Assembly (NCBI GenBank): GCA_905203015.1
Contig: CAJKUC010000006.1
Coordinates: 1 to 64,000, forward strand
Reading direction: 5' to 3'
From: an uncultured Christensenella sp.
GTDB lineage: Bacteria; Bacillota; Clostridia; Christensenellales; Borkfalkiaceae
DNA: 64,000 nt
Below the pieces are notes generated by a model. The model had not been told where the DNA came from. It made no database searches and was given only the letters and a program-made list of their open reading frames with translations. The position numbers were made by a program, and so were the translations under genes. Within the stretch, counting starts at the first letter, position 1. Each line of letters begins with the position of its first letter. This document shows, in pieces, positions 15,560 through 23,986 of this stretch.

Positions 15560-15784
15560 ATGGAAAAGAAAGAAACAACGCCGCGCAGAGCGGCAAGAAG
15601 AAGTTACGAGGAGCGCAACAAAGATAAGCGCAAGCAGACGAGCGGAAATTTCGGGACGATGATACCGCGCGAACTGTATGACGAAATCAATGCGTTTCTG
15701 AAAGAACGTAATATGACAAAAGTGGACTTTATCCGAACGGCATACGAAATAATGAAGTCCGAAAACAACGGAACACATAATTGA
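15560..15784 (+). CDS. Ribbon-helix-helix (CopG/Arc-like) protein
   Basis: The start is ATG 15560 with GGAGG seven bases upstream (an in-frame start at 15524 overlaps the previous gene). It encodes 74 aa. A basic N-terminus (RRAARRSYEERNKDKRKQ) is followed by an RHH fold: the beta strand GNFGTMIPRELYDEI and helices AFLKERNMTKVDFIRTAYEIM. Such proteins act as element repressors or as relaxosome accessory factors (MobC-like). A structured non-coding stretch follows immediately, which would fit either an operator or an oriT as its target. Confidence 0.75.
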   Translation: MEKKETTPRRAARRSYEERNKDKRKQTSGNFGTMIPRELYDEINAFLKERNMTKVDFIRTAYEIMKSENNGTHN

Positions 15785-15997
15785 TTGTGGCTTATCCAAC
15801 CCGTGATATCGGGAATCAATAAGGAGATATTGTGTGATAGGAGAACCGTACTTTTCTTTCCGTTAAAAGTACGGCAGGGAAAATAATTACGGCGCCGCTA
15901 CGGAGAGTAGTCGGGAAAATAATAGATAAAAGTGTAAACGCAGACAGAAATCCCGGGCGGCGCAACCTTTACGAAAACACAAAAATTTTAAGGAGAC
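15785..15997 (+). other. Structured non-coding region between RHH gene and recombinase operon
   Basis: There is no ORF in 213 bp. It contains a perfect 10-bp stem, CCGTACTTTT (15846-15855) with AAAAGTACGG (15865-15874). GGGAAAATAAT occurs twice (about 15878 and 15913). GCGCCGC (about 15890) can pair with GCGGCGC (about 15957). The pattern suggests an oriT, a recombinase regulatory leader or a structured RNA. No known family is recognised. Confidence 0.4.
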
Positions 15998-16264
15998 TTG
16001 AACGAGCAGAAATTAAAACAATTAGAGAGAGAAGAAAAAGGCAAACAACAAAAACTCCTCGAAGCTGGAGCGGAATTCGATTCTTCGCAGTTGAATACAG
16101 ACGTATTCAATACCGTTATCGCTTTCAGAATGCTTGAAATCATGCGGAATAACGGATTGATTGATGAAAGCGAATATGCAAAAGTCGAGAAAAAGCGCGC
16201 CCGCTATAAGGGGAACGTGATAGACAAAAGAAAGACGAAAAAGGCGGTGATTCAATATGATTGA
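15998..16264 (+). CDS. Small SHOCT-like protein upstream of recombinase
   Basis: Starts at TTG 15998 (AAGGAG just upstream) and encodes 88 aa. The first half is a charged helix (QKLKQLEREEKGKQQKLLEAG). The C-terminal part (RMLEIMRNNGLIDESEYAKVEKK) resembles the short SHOCT helix pair. The stop overlaps the recombinase ATG by eight bases, so translation is coupled and the two proteins probably act together. Comparable small ORFs commonly precede large serine recombinases in clostridial elements. The specific role is unknown; a recombination directionality factor is possible but not shown. Confidence 0.6.
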   Translation: MNEQKLKQLEREEKGKQQKLLEAGAEFDSSQLNTDVFNTVIAFRMLEIMRNNGLIDESEYAKVEKKRARYKGNVIDKRKTKKAVIQYD

Positions 16265-18029
16265 AAACGGTATGGTAATGCCGACAGACGTAAACTTCGA
16301 TCGTAAAAGACAGCGAAAAGTTGTATTTTATGGAAGGGTAAGTACGGAACATGAAGCGCAATTGGCTGCATTGGAAAATCAGATACAGTGGTATGACGAT
16401 ATAGCGTCGAAAAACCCGAATTGGTACATTTTAAAAAAGTATATCGACGAAGGCATTACGGGTACGCAGGCGAAGAAAAGACCTGCGTTTCTGCAGATGG
16501 TACAGGATGCGAAACAAAAGAAATTCGACCTGATCGTAACGCGTGAAGTATGCCGTTTTGCAAGAAATACGGTTGATACGCTTGTCGTTACGCGTGAGTT
16601 GAAAAACTACGGTGTGGAAGTGTATTTTGTGGAAGATAATATCCGGACGATGGACGGAGACGGCGAACTGCGGCTTACGATTATGGCGACTTTGGCGCAG
16701 GAAGAGAGCCGTAAAATTTCCGAACGAGTCCGCGCGGGGCAGAAAATAAGCCGCGACAAGGGCGTGTTGTTCGGAAACGGAAATATTCTCGGATATGACC
16801 GCGATAAAGCGAAAGGAACTTATGTCATCAATCCCGAACAGGCGGAAACGGTGCGTATGATTTACGATATGTATTCCGCGGGCAAGGGGATGTCGCAGAT
16901 ACGCAACGAACTGATACGTCTGAAACGTAAGGACAGTTCCGGGCTGGTGCGCTGGGAAAACTGCAAGATAGCGCGGATATTGCATAATTCGACCTATAAG
17001 GGGTATCCCGCATATCTGAAATCGCGCAGAAACAATTTCCTCGACCAGAAAATCATAAGAAACCGCGACGAAGATACATATCTGTATGTAAAAGGCGATT
17101 TCGAGCCGATTATAAGCGATGAACAGTGGGACAGATGCCGTCAGATAAGGGAACAGCGCGTCCGTCGCAATAAAATTCTTACGGAAAACGGGGAAAAGAG
17201 TCATCTGACAGGCGTTCATACAAGCGACGACGTCTGGACGAAAAAACTCCGCTGCCGTTGCGGTTATCGTATGCGCAGGAACAAGTGGCGGAAGAACAGA
17301 AACGGCGAGTTGATTTACGGATATAAGTGCTATAATCAGTTGAATAACGGCACAAAAACCACAAGACAACAGGCGGGTGTGGACGATGCCGGGTTCTGCG
17401 ACCTGAAAGAAATCTGCGATTGGAAACTTGAAATGATGGCAAGGCGTATTTTTTCGGGTTTATGGGGAAACAAGAAAGATATTCTGAACAAAGTGTCGTC
17501 GTTATATCAGGTAGGCGTGTTTATGGAATATCGCGAAGCCGAAACGGTGAAAGACCGGGTGATGGAACAACTTGCCAAGTTGGACGAAAAACTGAAAAAA
17601 CTTACCCGTATGCGGCTGGAGGACGAAATAACGCGGGAATCGTATTTCGAGTTCAAAAGTGAAATAGAGAAAGAAAAACTTGATTTGCTGAGCAAACGGC
17701 GGGTGCTGGATGCGGGAATGGTGCCGAACGGAAATCCGGAAGATCCGGCGAAAAAAGTGGAAGATTTTTTGCTGGCAAAAATGGATTTTACCGACCATCG
17801 TATCGACAGAGATGTAATCTGTCAGTTCGTCGGCACGATTGTTCCCGTTACGGAAACGTGTTTCAACTGGTATATGAATTTCGACCTTGCAGACAAATCC
17901 GACGATATGAAAAGGCTCGTGTGGGAGTTTACGATAGATTATAAAGAGGCAAAATCTTACCGGAAAGAACGGGACGGAATGCTCAGGCAAAATCAATGGC
18001 ACGACCTGACGGTAAGAGTGTTTATGTAA
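16257..18029 (+). CDS. Large serine recombinase (integrase)
   Basis: Site-specific recombinase that would integrate and excise the element, 590 aa, normal for the class. The catalytic resolvase domain begins YGRVSTEHEAQ with nucleophile S29; later REVCRFARNTVDTL and ATLAQEESRKISERV give the conserved arginines and the long E helix. The recombinase domain (about 160-290) includes GNILGYDRD and WENCKIARILHNSTYKGY. A zinc ribbon follows (RCRCGYRMRR, then YKC and GFC), then a coiled coil (about 430-500). The C-terminus DGMLRQNQWHDLTVRVF recurs as a fragment at 49.4 kb. It is the last gene of the element and is followed by a terminator. Attachment sites could not be defined by eye. Confidence 0.93.
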   Translation: MIENGMVMPTDVNFDRKRQRKVVFYGRVSTEHEAQLAALENQIQWYDDIASKNPNWYILKKYIDEGITGTQAKKRPAFLQMVQDAKQKKFDLIVTREVCRFARNTVDTLVVTRELKNYGVEVYFVEDNIRTMDGDGELRLTIMATLAQEESRKISERVRAGQKISRDKGVLFGNGNILGYDRDKAKGTYVINPEQAETVRMIYDMYSAGKGMSQIRNELIRLKRKDSSGLVRWENCKIARILHNSTYKGYPAYLKSRRNNFLDQKIIRNRDEDTYLYVKGDFEPIISDEQWDRCRQIREQRVRRNKILTENGEKSHLTGVHTSDDVWTKKLRCRCGYRMRRNKWRKNRNGELIYGYKCYNQLNNGTKTTRQQAGVDDAGFCDLKEICDWKLEMMARRIFSGLWGNKKDILNKVSSLYQVGVFMEYREAETVKDRVMEQLAKLDEKLKKLTRMRLEDEITRESYFEFKSEIEKEKLDLLSKRRVLDAGMVPNGNPEDPAKKVEDFLLAKMDFTDHRIDRDVICQFVGTIVPVTETCFNWYMNFDLADKSDDMKRLVWEFTIDYKEAKSYRKERDGMLRQNQWHDLTVRVFM

Positions 18030-18046
18030 CTTTACCGGCAGACAGA

Positions 18047-18086
18047 AAAACGCCGTTCTCTGCTTTTGCGGAGGGCGGCGTTTTTT
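18047..18086 (+). terminator. Terminator after the serine recombinase
   Basis: AAAACGCCG (18047-18055) pairs with CGGCGTTTT (18076 onward), with six T residues at 18081-18086. Further pairing (TCTGC/GCGGA) extends the stem. Confidence 0.85.
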
Positions 18087-18123
18087 AGTGTTTTCAGATT
18101 GAGAAACAGATTTCGGGTTTACG

Positions 18124-18212
18124 ATATTCCGATTTTATTCTTTTTTCAAAGAAACGAATATCGGATTCTATTCCTTTTTTCGGAAAAGCAATATCTGATT
18201 TTATTCCTTTTC
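18124..18212 (+). repeat. Three direct repeats upstream of ATPase promoter
   Basis: The motif ATATYSGATTYTATTCYTTTT occurs with small changes at about 18124, 18158 and 18191, spaced 33-34 bp, close to three helical turns. The last copy ends just before the -35 box. Likely binding sites for a regulator. Confidence 0.5.
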
Positions 18213-18214
18213 GG

Positions 18215-18243
18215 TTGACAAATACAAAAAAACCGAGTATAAT
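18215..18243 (+). promoter_or_regulatory. Consensus sigma-A promoter of the AAA ATPase gene
   Basis: TTGACA (18215-18220), 17-bp spacer, TATAAT (18238-18243): a perfect match. GGAGGAG precedes the ATG at 18277. Confidence 0.85.
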
Positions 18244-18276
18244 ATCGGTAATAAAATCTGATTTCGGAGGAGCGTT

Positions 18277-19593
18277 ATGTTAAAAAGAAAGGCATATCAA
18301 AAACTTGTCGAATGGAAAAATACGCATCGGAATAACTGCTTGATGGTGAAAGGGGCAAGGCAGGTCGGAAAAACTTATCTTATCCGCGAGTTCGGGAAAA
18401 AAGAGTATAAAAGTTTTGTCGAAATCAATTTTATCAAAAATCAGGAATTAAAACAGATTTTTGCGGGAACGTTGGACGCCGAATCCGTTTATAAAAGAAT
18501 GACGGCTATGATAAACGGCGTAAATCTCGTAAAAGGCGATACGCTGATATTTTTAGACGAAATTCAGGCATGCGGAAGCGCGCGCACCGCGTTGAAATTT
18601 CTTGCGGAGGACGGGAGATTCGACGTTATTACTTCCGGAAGCCTTTTAGGATTGACATACGGGGAAGACGCCGACGAAAATACGGAAGAACCCGAATCTG
18701 TTCCTACCGGATACGAAACGTTTCTTACGATGTATTCGCTTGATTTCGAGGAATTTCTTTGGGCGGAAGGGTACGAAAGCGGAATTTCTTACCTGAAAGA
18801 ACTTTTTGATAAAAAAGAAAAAGTACCTTTCGCGCTAAATGAAAAATACGAAACGCTGTTCCGTGAGTATATGGTGGTGGGCGGTATGCCCGAAATCGTT
18901 GCCGATTATGCCATAAATCACGATTTTACGAAGGTTGCCGCTTTGCAGGAAAAAATTCTCGAAAACTATCGTTTCGATATTTCAAAACACGCAAAGGGCG
19001 CAGAAAAAATAAAGGTGCGCAAGTGTTACGACGCTATTCCGAAGCAACTCGCAAAGGAGATCACGAAATTTCAGTATTCCACCGTGGAAAAAGGGCAGAC
19101 GAGCAAAAAATACGGCGGAAGCGTTCAATGGCTGAAAGACTCGAATATCGTTAATCCGTGTTACAATATTCACGAGCCGTATCTGCCGTTGATGGCAAAC
19201 GCCGAGGAAGATCAGTTCAAATTGTATATCAACGATACAGGCTTGCTGTGCGCTATGTACGGTTTTGAAACCAAAAGAGCGATTCTTGAAAACACGATAA
19301 AGGGGAATGCCAAAGGCGGCATTTACGAAAATATTATCGCCGAAACGTTGGTGAAAAACGGTTACGCTCTTTATTATTACAAGCCGGACGATTCCAACGA
19401 ACTGGAATTTCTGATAGAAAAAAACGGGGAAGTGGTCCCGGTGGAAGTGAAAGCGGGAAATACCGCAACAAAATCGCTGAACAGATTTATAGAAGCATAT
19501 AAACCGTCGGCGGCATATAAAATCGTTGACGGAAACGTCGGTACGAGCGACGTAAAACTTACGATTCCGCATTATATGGCAATGTTTTTGTAA
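18277..19593 (+). CDS. AAA+ ATPase with DUF4143 domain
   Basis: A 438-aa ATPase of the AAA_14/DUF4143 family. Walker A is GARQVGKT (residues 26-33), Walker B is LIFLDEIQ (about 87-94) and sensor ITSGSLLG follows. The C-terminal DUF4143 region (about 200-438) ends with LEFLIEKNGEVVPVEVKAG, a PD-(D/E)XK-like nuclease-fold core. Members are common, often solitary, in gut Firmicutes and Bacteroidetes, and their role is not known; mobile-element or defense links are suspected. The gene is a single transcription unit with a perfect promoter, upstream repeats and a downstream terminator region. Confidence 0.88.
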   Translation: MLKRKAYQKLVEWKNTHRNNCLMVKGARQVGKTYLIREFGKKEYKSFVEINFIKNQELKQIFAGTLDAESVYKRMTAMINGVNLVKGDTLIFLDEIQACGSARTALKFLAEDGRFDVITSGSLLGLTYGEDADENTEEPESVPTGYETFLTMYSLDFEEFLWAEGYESGISYLKELFDKKEKVPFALNEKYETLFREYMVVGGMPEIVADYAINHDFTKVAALQEKILENYRFDISKHAKGAEKIKVRKCYDAIPKQLAKEITKFQYSTVEKGQTSKKYGGSVQWLKDSNIVNPCYNIHEPYLPLMANAEEDQFKLYINDTGLLCAMYGFETKRAILENTIKGNAKGGIYENIIAETLVKNGYALYYYKPDDSNELEFLIEKNGEVVPVEVKAGNTATKSLNRFIEAYKPSAAYKIVDGNVGTSDVKLTIPHYMAMFL

Positions 19594-20016
19594 AAACTGT
19601 TATATTGCCGTCAATCGGGATTGGCAAAAATTCAGAAAAAAATCCGGCAAAACGGCGCAGAGAAAACGCAAACAAATATTGCATACAGTCGGGCGATAAC
19701 ATATATCCCGAAGACGGGCGATTTTCGATTGCAGACAGTAATGTTACCTATCGGTCGCTTTTGAAAGCTTTTGCGCAGGCGAATATTCGTAATCCGAGGG
19801 CGACAAAATAAGCCAAGAACAGGGTTAAAAAGGTATAATTTACAATAAAACAAACAAAAAACAGCCATTCTCGCTTGAGTCTGGCTGTTTTTTTACTCTT
19901 CTGAAAGCAGCCAAAAATCGGAAAATATGCTAAAATAGCGGGGTGGTTCCTCAAATGTTACATTTTTCCGTATATATTGACGCAGGTAAAAAAGGGCGAT
20001 AAAAGAGAGGTGTTTC
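19594..20016 (+). other. Intergenic region between ATPase and second IstA-like gene
   Basis: About 420 bp. An open frame at 19605-19811 (68 codons) has no good ribosome site and no recognisable family, so I leave it uncalled. A terminator lies at 19857-19894. The segment just upstream of 20017 carries the ribosome site AGAGAGG and may contain the left end of the IS21-like element, but terminal repeats could not be established. Confidence 0.4.
19857..19894. terminator. Bidirectional-looking intrinsic terminator
   Basis: AAAAACAGCCA (19857-19867) pairs with TGGCTGTTTTT (19882 onward). There is an A run on the left and a T run on the right, so it could work on either strand. Confidence 0.7.
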
Positions 20017-20688
20017 ATGTCGAAATATAAATTGATTATAGAGTATTACTTAAAAGGAAACAACCGCACGCAGATCGCTACGCTTTGCGATTGTTCCCGT
20101 ATGACGGTCTGGCGCGTTTTGCAACGGGTAAACGCTATCGGTATCGGAATCGGAGAGTTGAGCGGAATGAGCGAAAAAGAACTTGCTTATTTGCTTTTCC
20201 CTGAAAGGACGAAACCGGGAGACGGGTATCTGATTCCCGATTTCAAATGGGAAGAGTTTCAGATGATGAAACACCGTTCGTCGATAAGGCTTTGCTGGCG
20301 CAGATATTGCAAACGCGCAATAAAGCAAAATTTAAGAGCGTATAGTTGGAAAAGTTTCCTTTATTTATATAAAGAATATAAAGCTCCGCAGTCGGACGAA
20401 GATGATCCGAAAGATAAAGTGAGAAACAAGTTGAAACGCTACAATTTGATGTTGTCGTATTGCAATCCAAACGGCGAGCAAGATCAAAAGTTAAAGAAAG
20501 AAAAGGAAGAGTTGCTGAAATCATTACACATTGACGAAAACAAAATAGTAGACAAAACCTATGAGTTATACCGAAACAATACCGATTTAATATCAAGTTT
20601 TTACTTTCTGTATTGCCCTGGAGTTACACCGAATTTATTTTTGAACACTGTATTGAACTGCGACAAATTTGAGAACCCCACGGCATAG
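20017..20688 (+). CDS. IS21 IstA-like N-terminal fragment, second copy
   Basis: A 223-codon frame whose first 177 residues parallel the partial gene at the window start, so here the N-terminus is visible: MSKYKLIIEYYLKGNNRTQI, then the HTH CDCSRMTVWRVLQRV and the IstA-type linker. Similarity to copy one fades after DENKI (about base 20547). The last 45 codons run into sequence antisense to the araC-like gene, so this end is foreign to the original protein. No DDE domain or IstB is present. It is either a truncated transposase or a short DNA-binding protein whose 3' end was replaced when the glycan locus became its neighbour. Confidence 0.55.
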   Translation: MSKYKLIIEYYLKGNNRTQIATLCDCSRMTVWRVLQRVNAIGIGIGELSGMSEKELAYLLFPERTKPGDGYLIPDFKWEEFQMMKHRSSIRLCWRRYCKRAIKQNLRAYSWKSFLYLYKEYKAPQSDEDDPKDKVRNKLKRYNLMLSYCNPNGEQDQKLKKEKEELLKSLHIDENKIVDKTYELYRNNTDLISSFYFLYCPGVTPNLFLNTVLNCDKFENPTA

Positions 20689-21431
20689 GCAATTTCTGTT
20701 GTGTTAAGGTCTGTGTTGGCAAGCAAGTTTTGAGCGTACAGCAATCTGTTGGCAAGCAAGTAGTCGTGCGGCGTCGTGCCGAAGTGTTGTTTAAACAAAC
20801 GACTTAGTTGCATACGAGAGTAGTTCAACCGGTGGCAAAGGTCTGCAACGGTGCAGGTGAAAAAGTCTTCGCTACGCTTCATTTCGTTGAGAGTTTGTAT
20901 CCACAAAGGCTCGTTTGGCTTGTCTTCCGATTGTAATCTGATGACAATAAATTGCAAAAAGCCCATTACTTGCGAGACGATTATGTCGTTGGCTTTTTCG
21001 TATTGTTCGGGCGGGATAAGGTTTAATGTGTGCAGTGTGTTGTCGATTGTCGAAAAAACACCTGATGGCAGAGTGTACATACGATTGTTGTCGTACAGTT
21101 TGTCTACGGTTTGGTGGGATAGCGGAGCAAGCAACTGTAATACGGCAGGTAGTGCAACGGTAAAATTGACGTAGCGAACGCTTTTGTCGTTACTTGTCAG
21201 GTTGTGCACGTCTTTTGTCGTGCAGTAAAACATCGTACCGGGTGTACAGACGAATGTTTTGCCGTTGAGATTGTTGCAAATTGTGCCGCTCAATACAACC
21301 GAAAACTCCCAATAGTCTTCATGACTGTGTACGGTGCGGAAGTCGGTTTGGTTGATCCAGAACTGTGCCGTTACATTGCTTGTGTCGCGTAAAAGAACGC
21401 TTACGTTTTCTATAAAGTATTTTTTTATCAT
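20601..21431 (-). CDS. AraC-family transcriptional regulator with cupin sensor
   Basis: A 276-aa regulator on the minus strand, divergent from the glycan genes. I use ATG 21431 (GAGGG upstream) rather than the longer TTG reading from 21476. The N-terminal cupin domain (about 20-110) includes HSHEDYWEFSVVLSG and TPGTMFYCTTKDVHNL, typical of sugar-sensing AraC proteins. The C-terminal double HTH (about 180-276) has LCHRLNYSRMQLSRLFKQHF and TEIAYAVGFSNLSQFNTVFK, ending GVTPGQYRK. It probably activates the GH78-ABC operon when a rhamnose- or mannose-containing sugar is bound; the inducer is not known. Its 3' end overlaps the IstA-like frame. Confidence 0.92.
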   Translation of the reverse strand: MIKKYFIENVSVLLRDTSNVTAQFWINQTDFRTVHSHEDYWEFSVVLSGTICNNLNGKTFVCTPGTMFYCTTKDVHNLTSNDKSVRYVNFTVALPAVLQLLAPLSHQTVDKLYDNNRMYTLPSGVFSTIDNTLHTLNLIPPEQYEKANDIIVSQVMGFLQFIVIRLQSEDKPNEPLWIQTLNEMKRSEDFFTCTVADLCHRLNYSRMQLSRLFKQHFGTTPHDYLLANRLLYAQNLLANTDLNTTEIAYAVGFSNLSQFNTVFKNKFGVTPGQYRK

Positions 21432-21504
21432 AGTTGCGTTGCCCTCATAATATTGCGCTGTCTCGAGTCGAAACAATCCGTTGAGGCATTACAGGCACAT
21501 TACA

Positions 21505-21533
21505 ATTATGCCATCAAATACTTGTAAAGTCAA
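21505..21533 (-). promoter_or_regulatory. Promoter of the araC-like gene
   Basis: On the minus strand: TTGACT, 17-bp spacer, CATAAT, about 75 bp before the chosen start codon. Confidence 0.6.
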
Positions 21534-21585
21534 CCGTTTTGAACAAAAATGTTACAAAACAATATAAATATGGGGCAAAATAGTA

Positions 21586-21614
21586 TTGAATTGCTCGGGG
21601 GTAAGTGGTATAAT
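21586..21614 (+). promoter_or_regulatory. Promoter of the glycan-utilization operon
   Basis: TTGAAT (21586-21591), 17-bp spacer, TATAAT (21609-21614). It is about 50 bp from the divergent regulator promoter, so one AraC-type site could control both. Confidence 0.65.
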
Positions 21615-21693
21615 GATTTTGAGAAATAGGGCAGAGTATGCCGTAACCGCATCAACGTCGTCTTTGTGGTGATTTTTTGTACCGTATTTAACT

Positions 21694-23973
21694 ATGATGA
21701 AACCTCGGCTTTTTAAGAACTATTTTCAATACATTGCCGCAGACAAGGGGGTCGGCACTCGACAGAAACACGTCGGCGCACCTTTGTTTCGTAAGCAGTT
21801 TCGGTGCGACAATATACCGAAGCAGGCTTTGTTGCGCATAGCGTGTGTGGGTTTTTATCGACTGTACGTAAACGGCACGGAGGTTACCAAGGGCTACCTT
21901 GCGCCATACATAAGCAACTATAACGACTCTGTTTACTACGACGAATACGACGTAGCGTCAATGCTGCTTACCGGCGTTGACAATGTGGCGTGCATTGTGC
22001 TTGGCAACGGGTTTGCCAATGCCGTCGACTTCGACGTATGGCAGTTTGAGTCCTCTCCGCTTCGTCGCGCGCCGTGTTTTGCGTTTACGCTTACGTGCGA
22101 CGATGAACTAACATTGAAATCGGATACGTCGTTTGAAGTGTACGACTCGGCAATCACGTTTGACGACATCCGCGCAGGCGAACGTTACGACGCACGATTA
22201 TACCGCGCCGAACTGTTTGCGCCGTCGAACAAGCCGTTGCCGGGTTGCGGCAAACCTATCGTTGTCGAAACGCCGCACGGCGAACTCCGCAAGTGTGATG
22301 TCGAGCCTATACGGGAACAACGGCGGTTTTGCGCTTTGAGCGTAATAGCGTCGGACGGAGGATATGTCTACGATTTCGGCGAGAACAATGCCGGTGTGGT
22401 GTGCTTGCGCGTAAATGGCGTGAGCGGACAAAAAATCACTTTTGACTTCGGTGAAGTGCTAATAGACGGCAAGCTCAACAAAGACAACATCGTGTGCGAT
22501 TTAGTCTGCGACGACTACAAGTGGCAATACGTCCAACACGATGAGTATATCTGTACCGACGGTTGGCAAACGTGGATCCCGTCTTTTACTTACCACGGAT
22601 TTCGATACGTTTACGTGACCGGGTTGACGGCAGGACAGGCAACTGTCGACGCACTGCAATACATAGTGTTGCATAGCGACGTCGCGCAAAGAGCGACCTT
22701 CCGTTGCAGCGATCAGACGCTTAACCGTATATACGACATTACTTTACGCAGCGACCTGTCCAATCTTTTTTACATTCCGACCGACTGTCCGCAACGGGAA
22801 AAGAATGGTTGGACCGCCGACGCGGGACTGTCTGCCGAACAGTTTTTGTACATCTTCGACTGTGGCAAAACGCTTGCCGAATGGCTTATAAACGTTTGCA
22901 AGGCTCAACGCTCCGACGGCATGATGCCAGGTATAGTTCCTACCTACGGTTGGGGATTTAAGTGGGGTAACGGACCCGCATGGGACTGCGTGATTACGGA
23001 AATGCCCTATCAACTGTACCGATTCTACGGCGATATGTCGGTGATCGATCAAGCCTTGCCGACCATATTACGGTACTTTGATTTTATATCTGAGATTACA
23101 AACGCCGACGGGCTTGTCGATTTCGGTTTAGGCGATTGGTGCGAAGCGGAGACAGAACAATGTCAGGATTATTCCACGCCGGTGCAGTACACGAACGCGC
23201 TTACGTTACTCGACATGACAAACAAAACGTTACAAATGCTTGCCGTTTTGCAAGGCGACCACGCTACGCAAACGACAGCGATTCAGACGGCAAAGAGACG
23301 TTTTACGCAGGCCTTTCGTAATAATTACATCAAAGACGGGCGCATTACGGTGCAAACTCAAACGTCGCTCGCCATGGCAATTACAAGCGGCGCGCTGACC
23401 GCCGACGAGCAGGCGCAAGCTCATACAGACTTGCTTGCGTTGTTAAAATCCCGTAATTGTCGCTTCAAAGTAGGAGTTATCGGCGCAAAACATTTGTTCG
23501 ATGCGCTTACGATGTTCGGAGATACCGACGTTGCCGTCAAGTCGATTGTAGGTCCCGATTACCCGTCCTACGGATACATGCTTGCCAATGGTGCAACAAC
23601 GCTATGGGAGTCGTTCTACAAACTTCGTGCAGACGGCGTAGTGCGGCGCAGCAACGGGCAAAAGATCGACTCGCTTAACCATCACTTTTGGGGCAGCGTA
23701 GTGGGTTGGTTTTACCGGGCTATAGGAGGACTTGACGTTCGTTCGGCAAACGAAGTGCTCGTCATCGTGCCGGAAACGAAACTCGTAACTCATGCGGAGA
23801 CATCATACTCATACGGAAACAAACGCATAACCGTCGCATGGCGACGAAACAAAGAAAAAGAAACGCTTACGGTACGTAACGATGGTTTTATAGGAAAAAT
23901 AAGGCTGTCCGATGTAGAAATCCCTTTGCAACAAGGCGACAACGAAATCGCCCGCAAAATAAATGTAGATTAA
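21694..23973 (+). CDS. Glycoside hydrolase family 78 alpha-L-rhamnosidase (first copy)
   Basis: Cytoplasmic enzyme (no signal peptide) predicted to remove terminal alpha-L-rhamnose, 759 aa. Beta-sandwich domains at the N-terminus include FRCDNIPKQALLRI and FYRLYVNGTEVTKGYLAPY. The (alpha/alpha)6 barrel starts near residue 330, and its acidic catalytic region shows PTDCPQREKNGWTAD (from residue 362), then ITEMPYQLYRFYGD, LGDWCEAE and ATTLWESF. A C-terminal beta domain closes the protein. This fits GH78 inverting rhamnosidases. There is no obvious Shine-Dalgarno sequence before ATG 21694. It is the first gene of the operon and is followed after 13 bp by the binding lipoprotein of the transporter. 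Confidence 0.92.
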   Translation: MMKPRLFKNYFQYIAADKGVGTRQKHVGAPLFRKQFRCDNIPKQALLRIACVGFYRLYVNGTEVTKGYLAPYISNYNDSVYYDEYDVASMLLTGVDNVACIVLGNGFANAVDFDVWQFESSPLRRAPCFAFTLTCDDELTLKSDTSFEVYDSAITFDDIRAGERYDARLYRAELFAPSNKPLPGCGKPIVVETPHGELRKCDVEPIREQRRFCALSVIASDGGYVYDFGENNAGVVCLRVNGVSGQKITFDFGEVLIDGKLNKDNIVCDLVCDDYKWQYVQHDEYICTDGWQTWIPSFTYHGFRYVYVTGLTAGQATVDALQYIVLHSDVAQRATFRCSDQTLNRIYDITLRSDLSNLFYIPTDCPQREKNGWTADAGLSAEQFLYIFDCGKTLAEWLINVCKAQRSDGMMPGIVPTYGWGFKWGNGPAWDCVITEMPYQLYRFYGDMSVIDQALPTILRYFDFISEITNADGLVDFGLGDWCEAETEQCQDYSTPVQYTNALTLLDMTNKTLQMLAVLQGDHATQTTAIQTAKRRFTQAFRNNYIKDGRITVQTQTSLAMAITSGALTADEQAQAHTDLLALLKSRNCRFKVGVIGAKHLFDALTMFGDTDVAVKSIVGPDYPSYGYMLANGATTLWESFYKLRADGVVRRSNGQKIDSLNHHFWGSVVGWFYRAIGGLDVRSANEVLVIVPETKLVTHAETSYSYGNKRITVAWRRNKEKETLTVRNDGFIGKIRLSDVEIPLQQGDNEIARKINVD

Positions 23974-23986
23974 GGAGTGAATAAGC

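Larger units (their letters stand above)
9796..18086 (+). mobile_element. Integrative mobilizable element core (boundaries approximate)
   Basis: MobL relaxase, RHH protein, TnpV and a large serine recombinase lie in one orientation, with regulators (sigma-like, BRO-N) at the other end. No VirD4 coupling protein, VirB4 or other transfer ATPase is seen, so this is an IME rather than a self-transmissible element. The left edge is unknown; the restriction locus (1.0-9.8 kb) may be cargo. The right edge is presumed near the recombinase terminator. Confidence 0.55.

Noticed and set aside
19605..19811. 68-codon plus-strand frame after the AAA ATPase
   Set aside because: No ribosome site, no recognisable family and an ordinary intergenic composition; not called as a gene.
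21432..21476. TTG-initiated extension of the AraC regulator
   Set aside because: The ATG at 21431 has a better ribosome site, and the added residues are not family-like.
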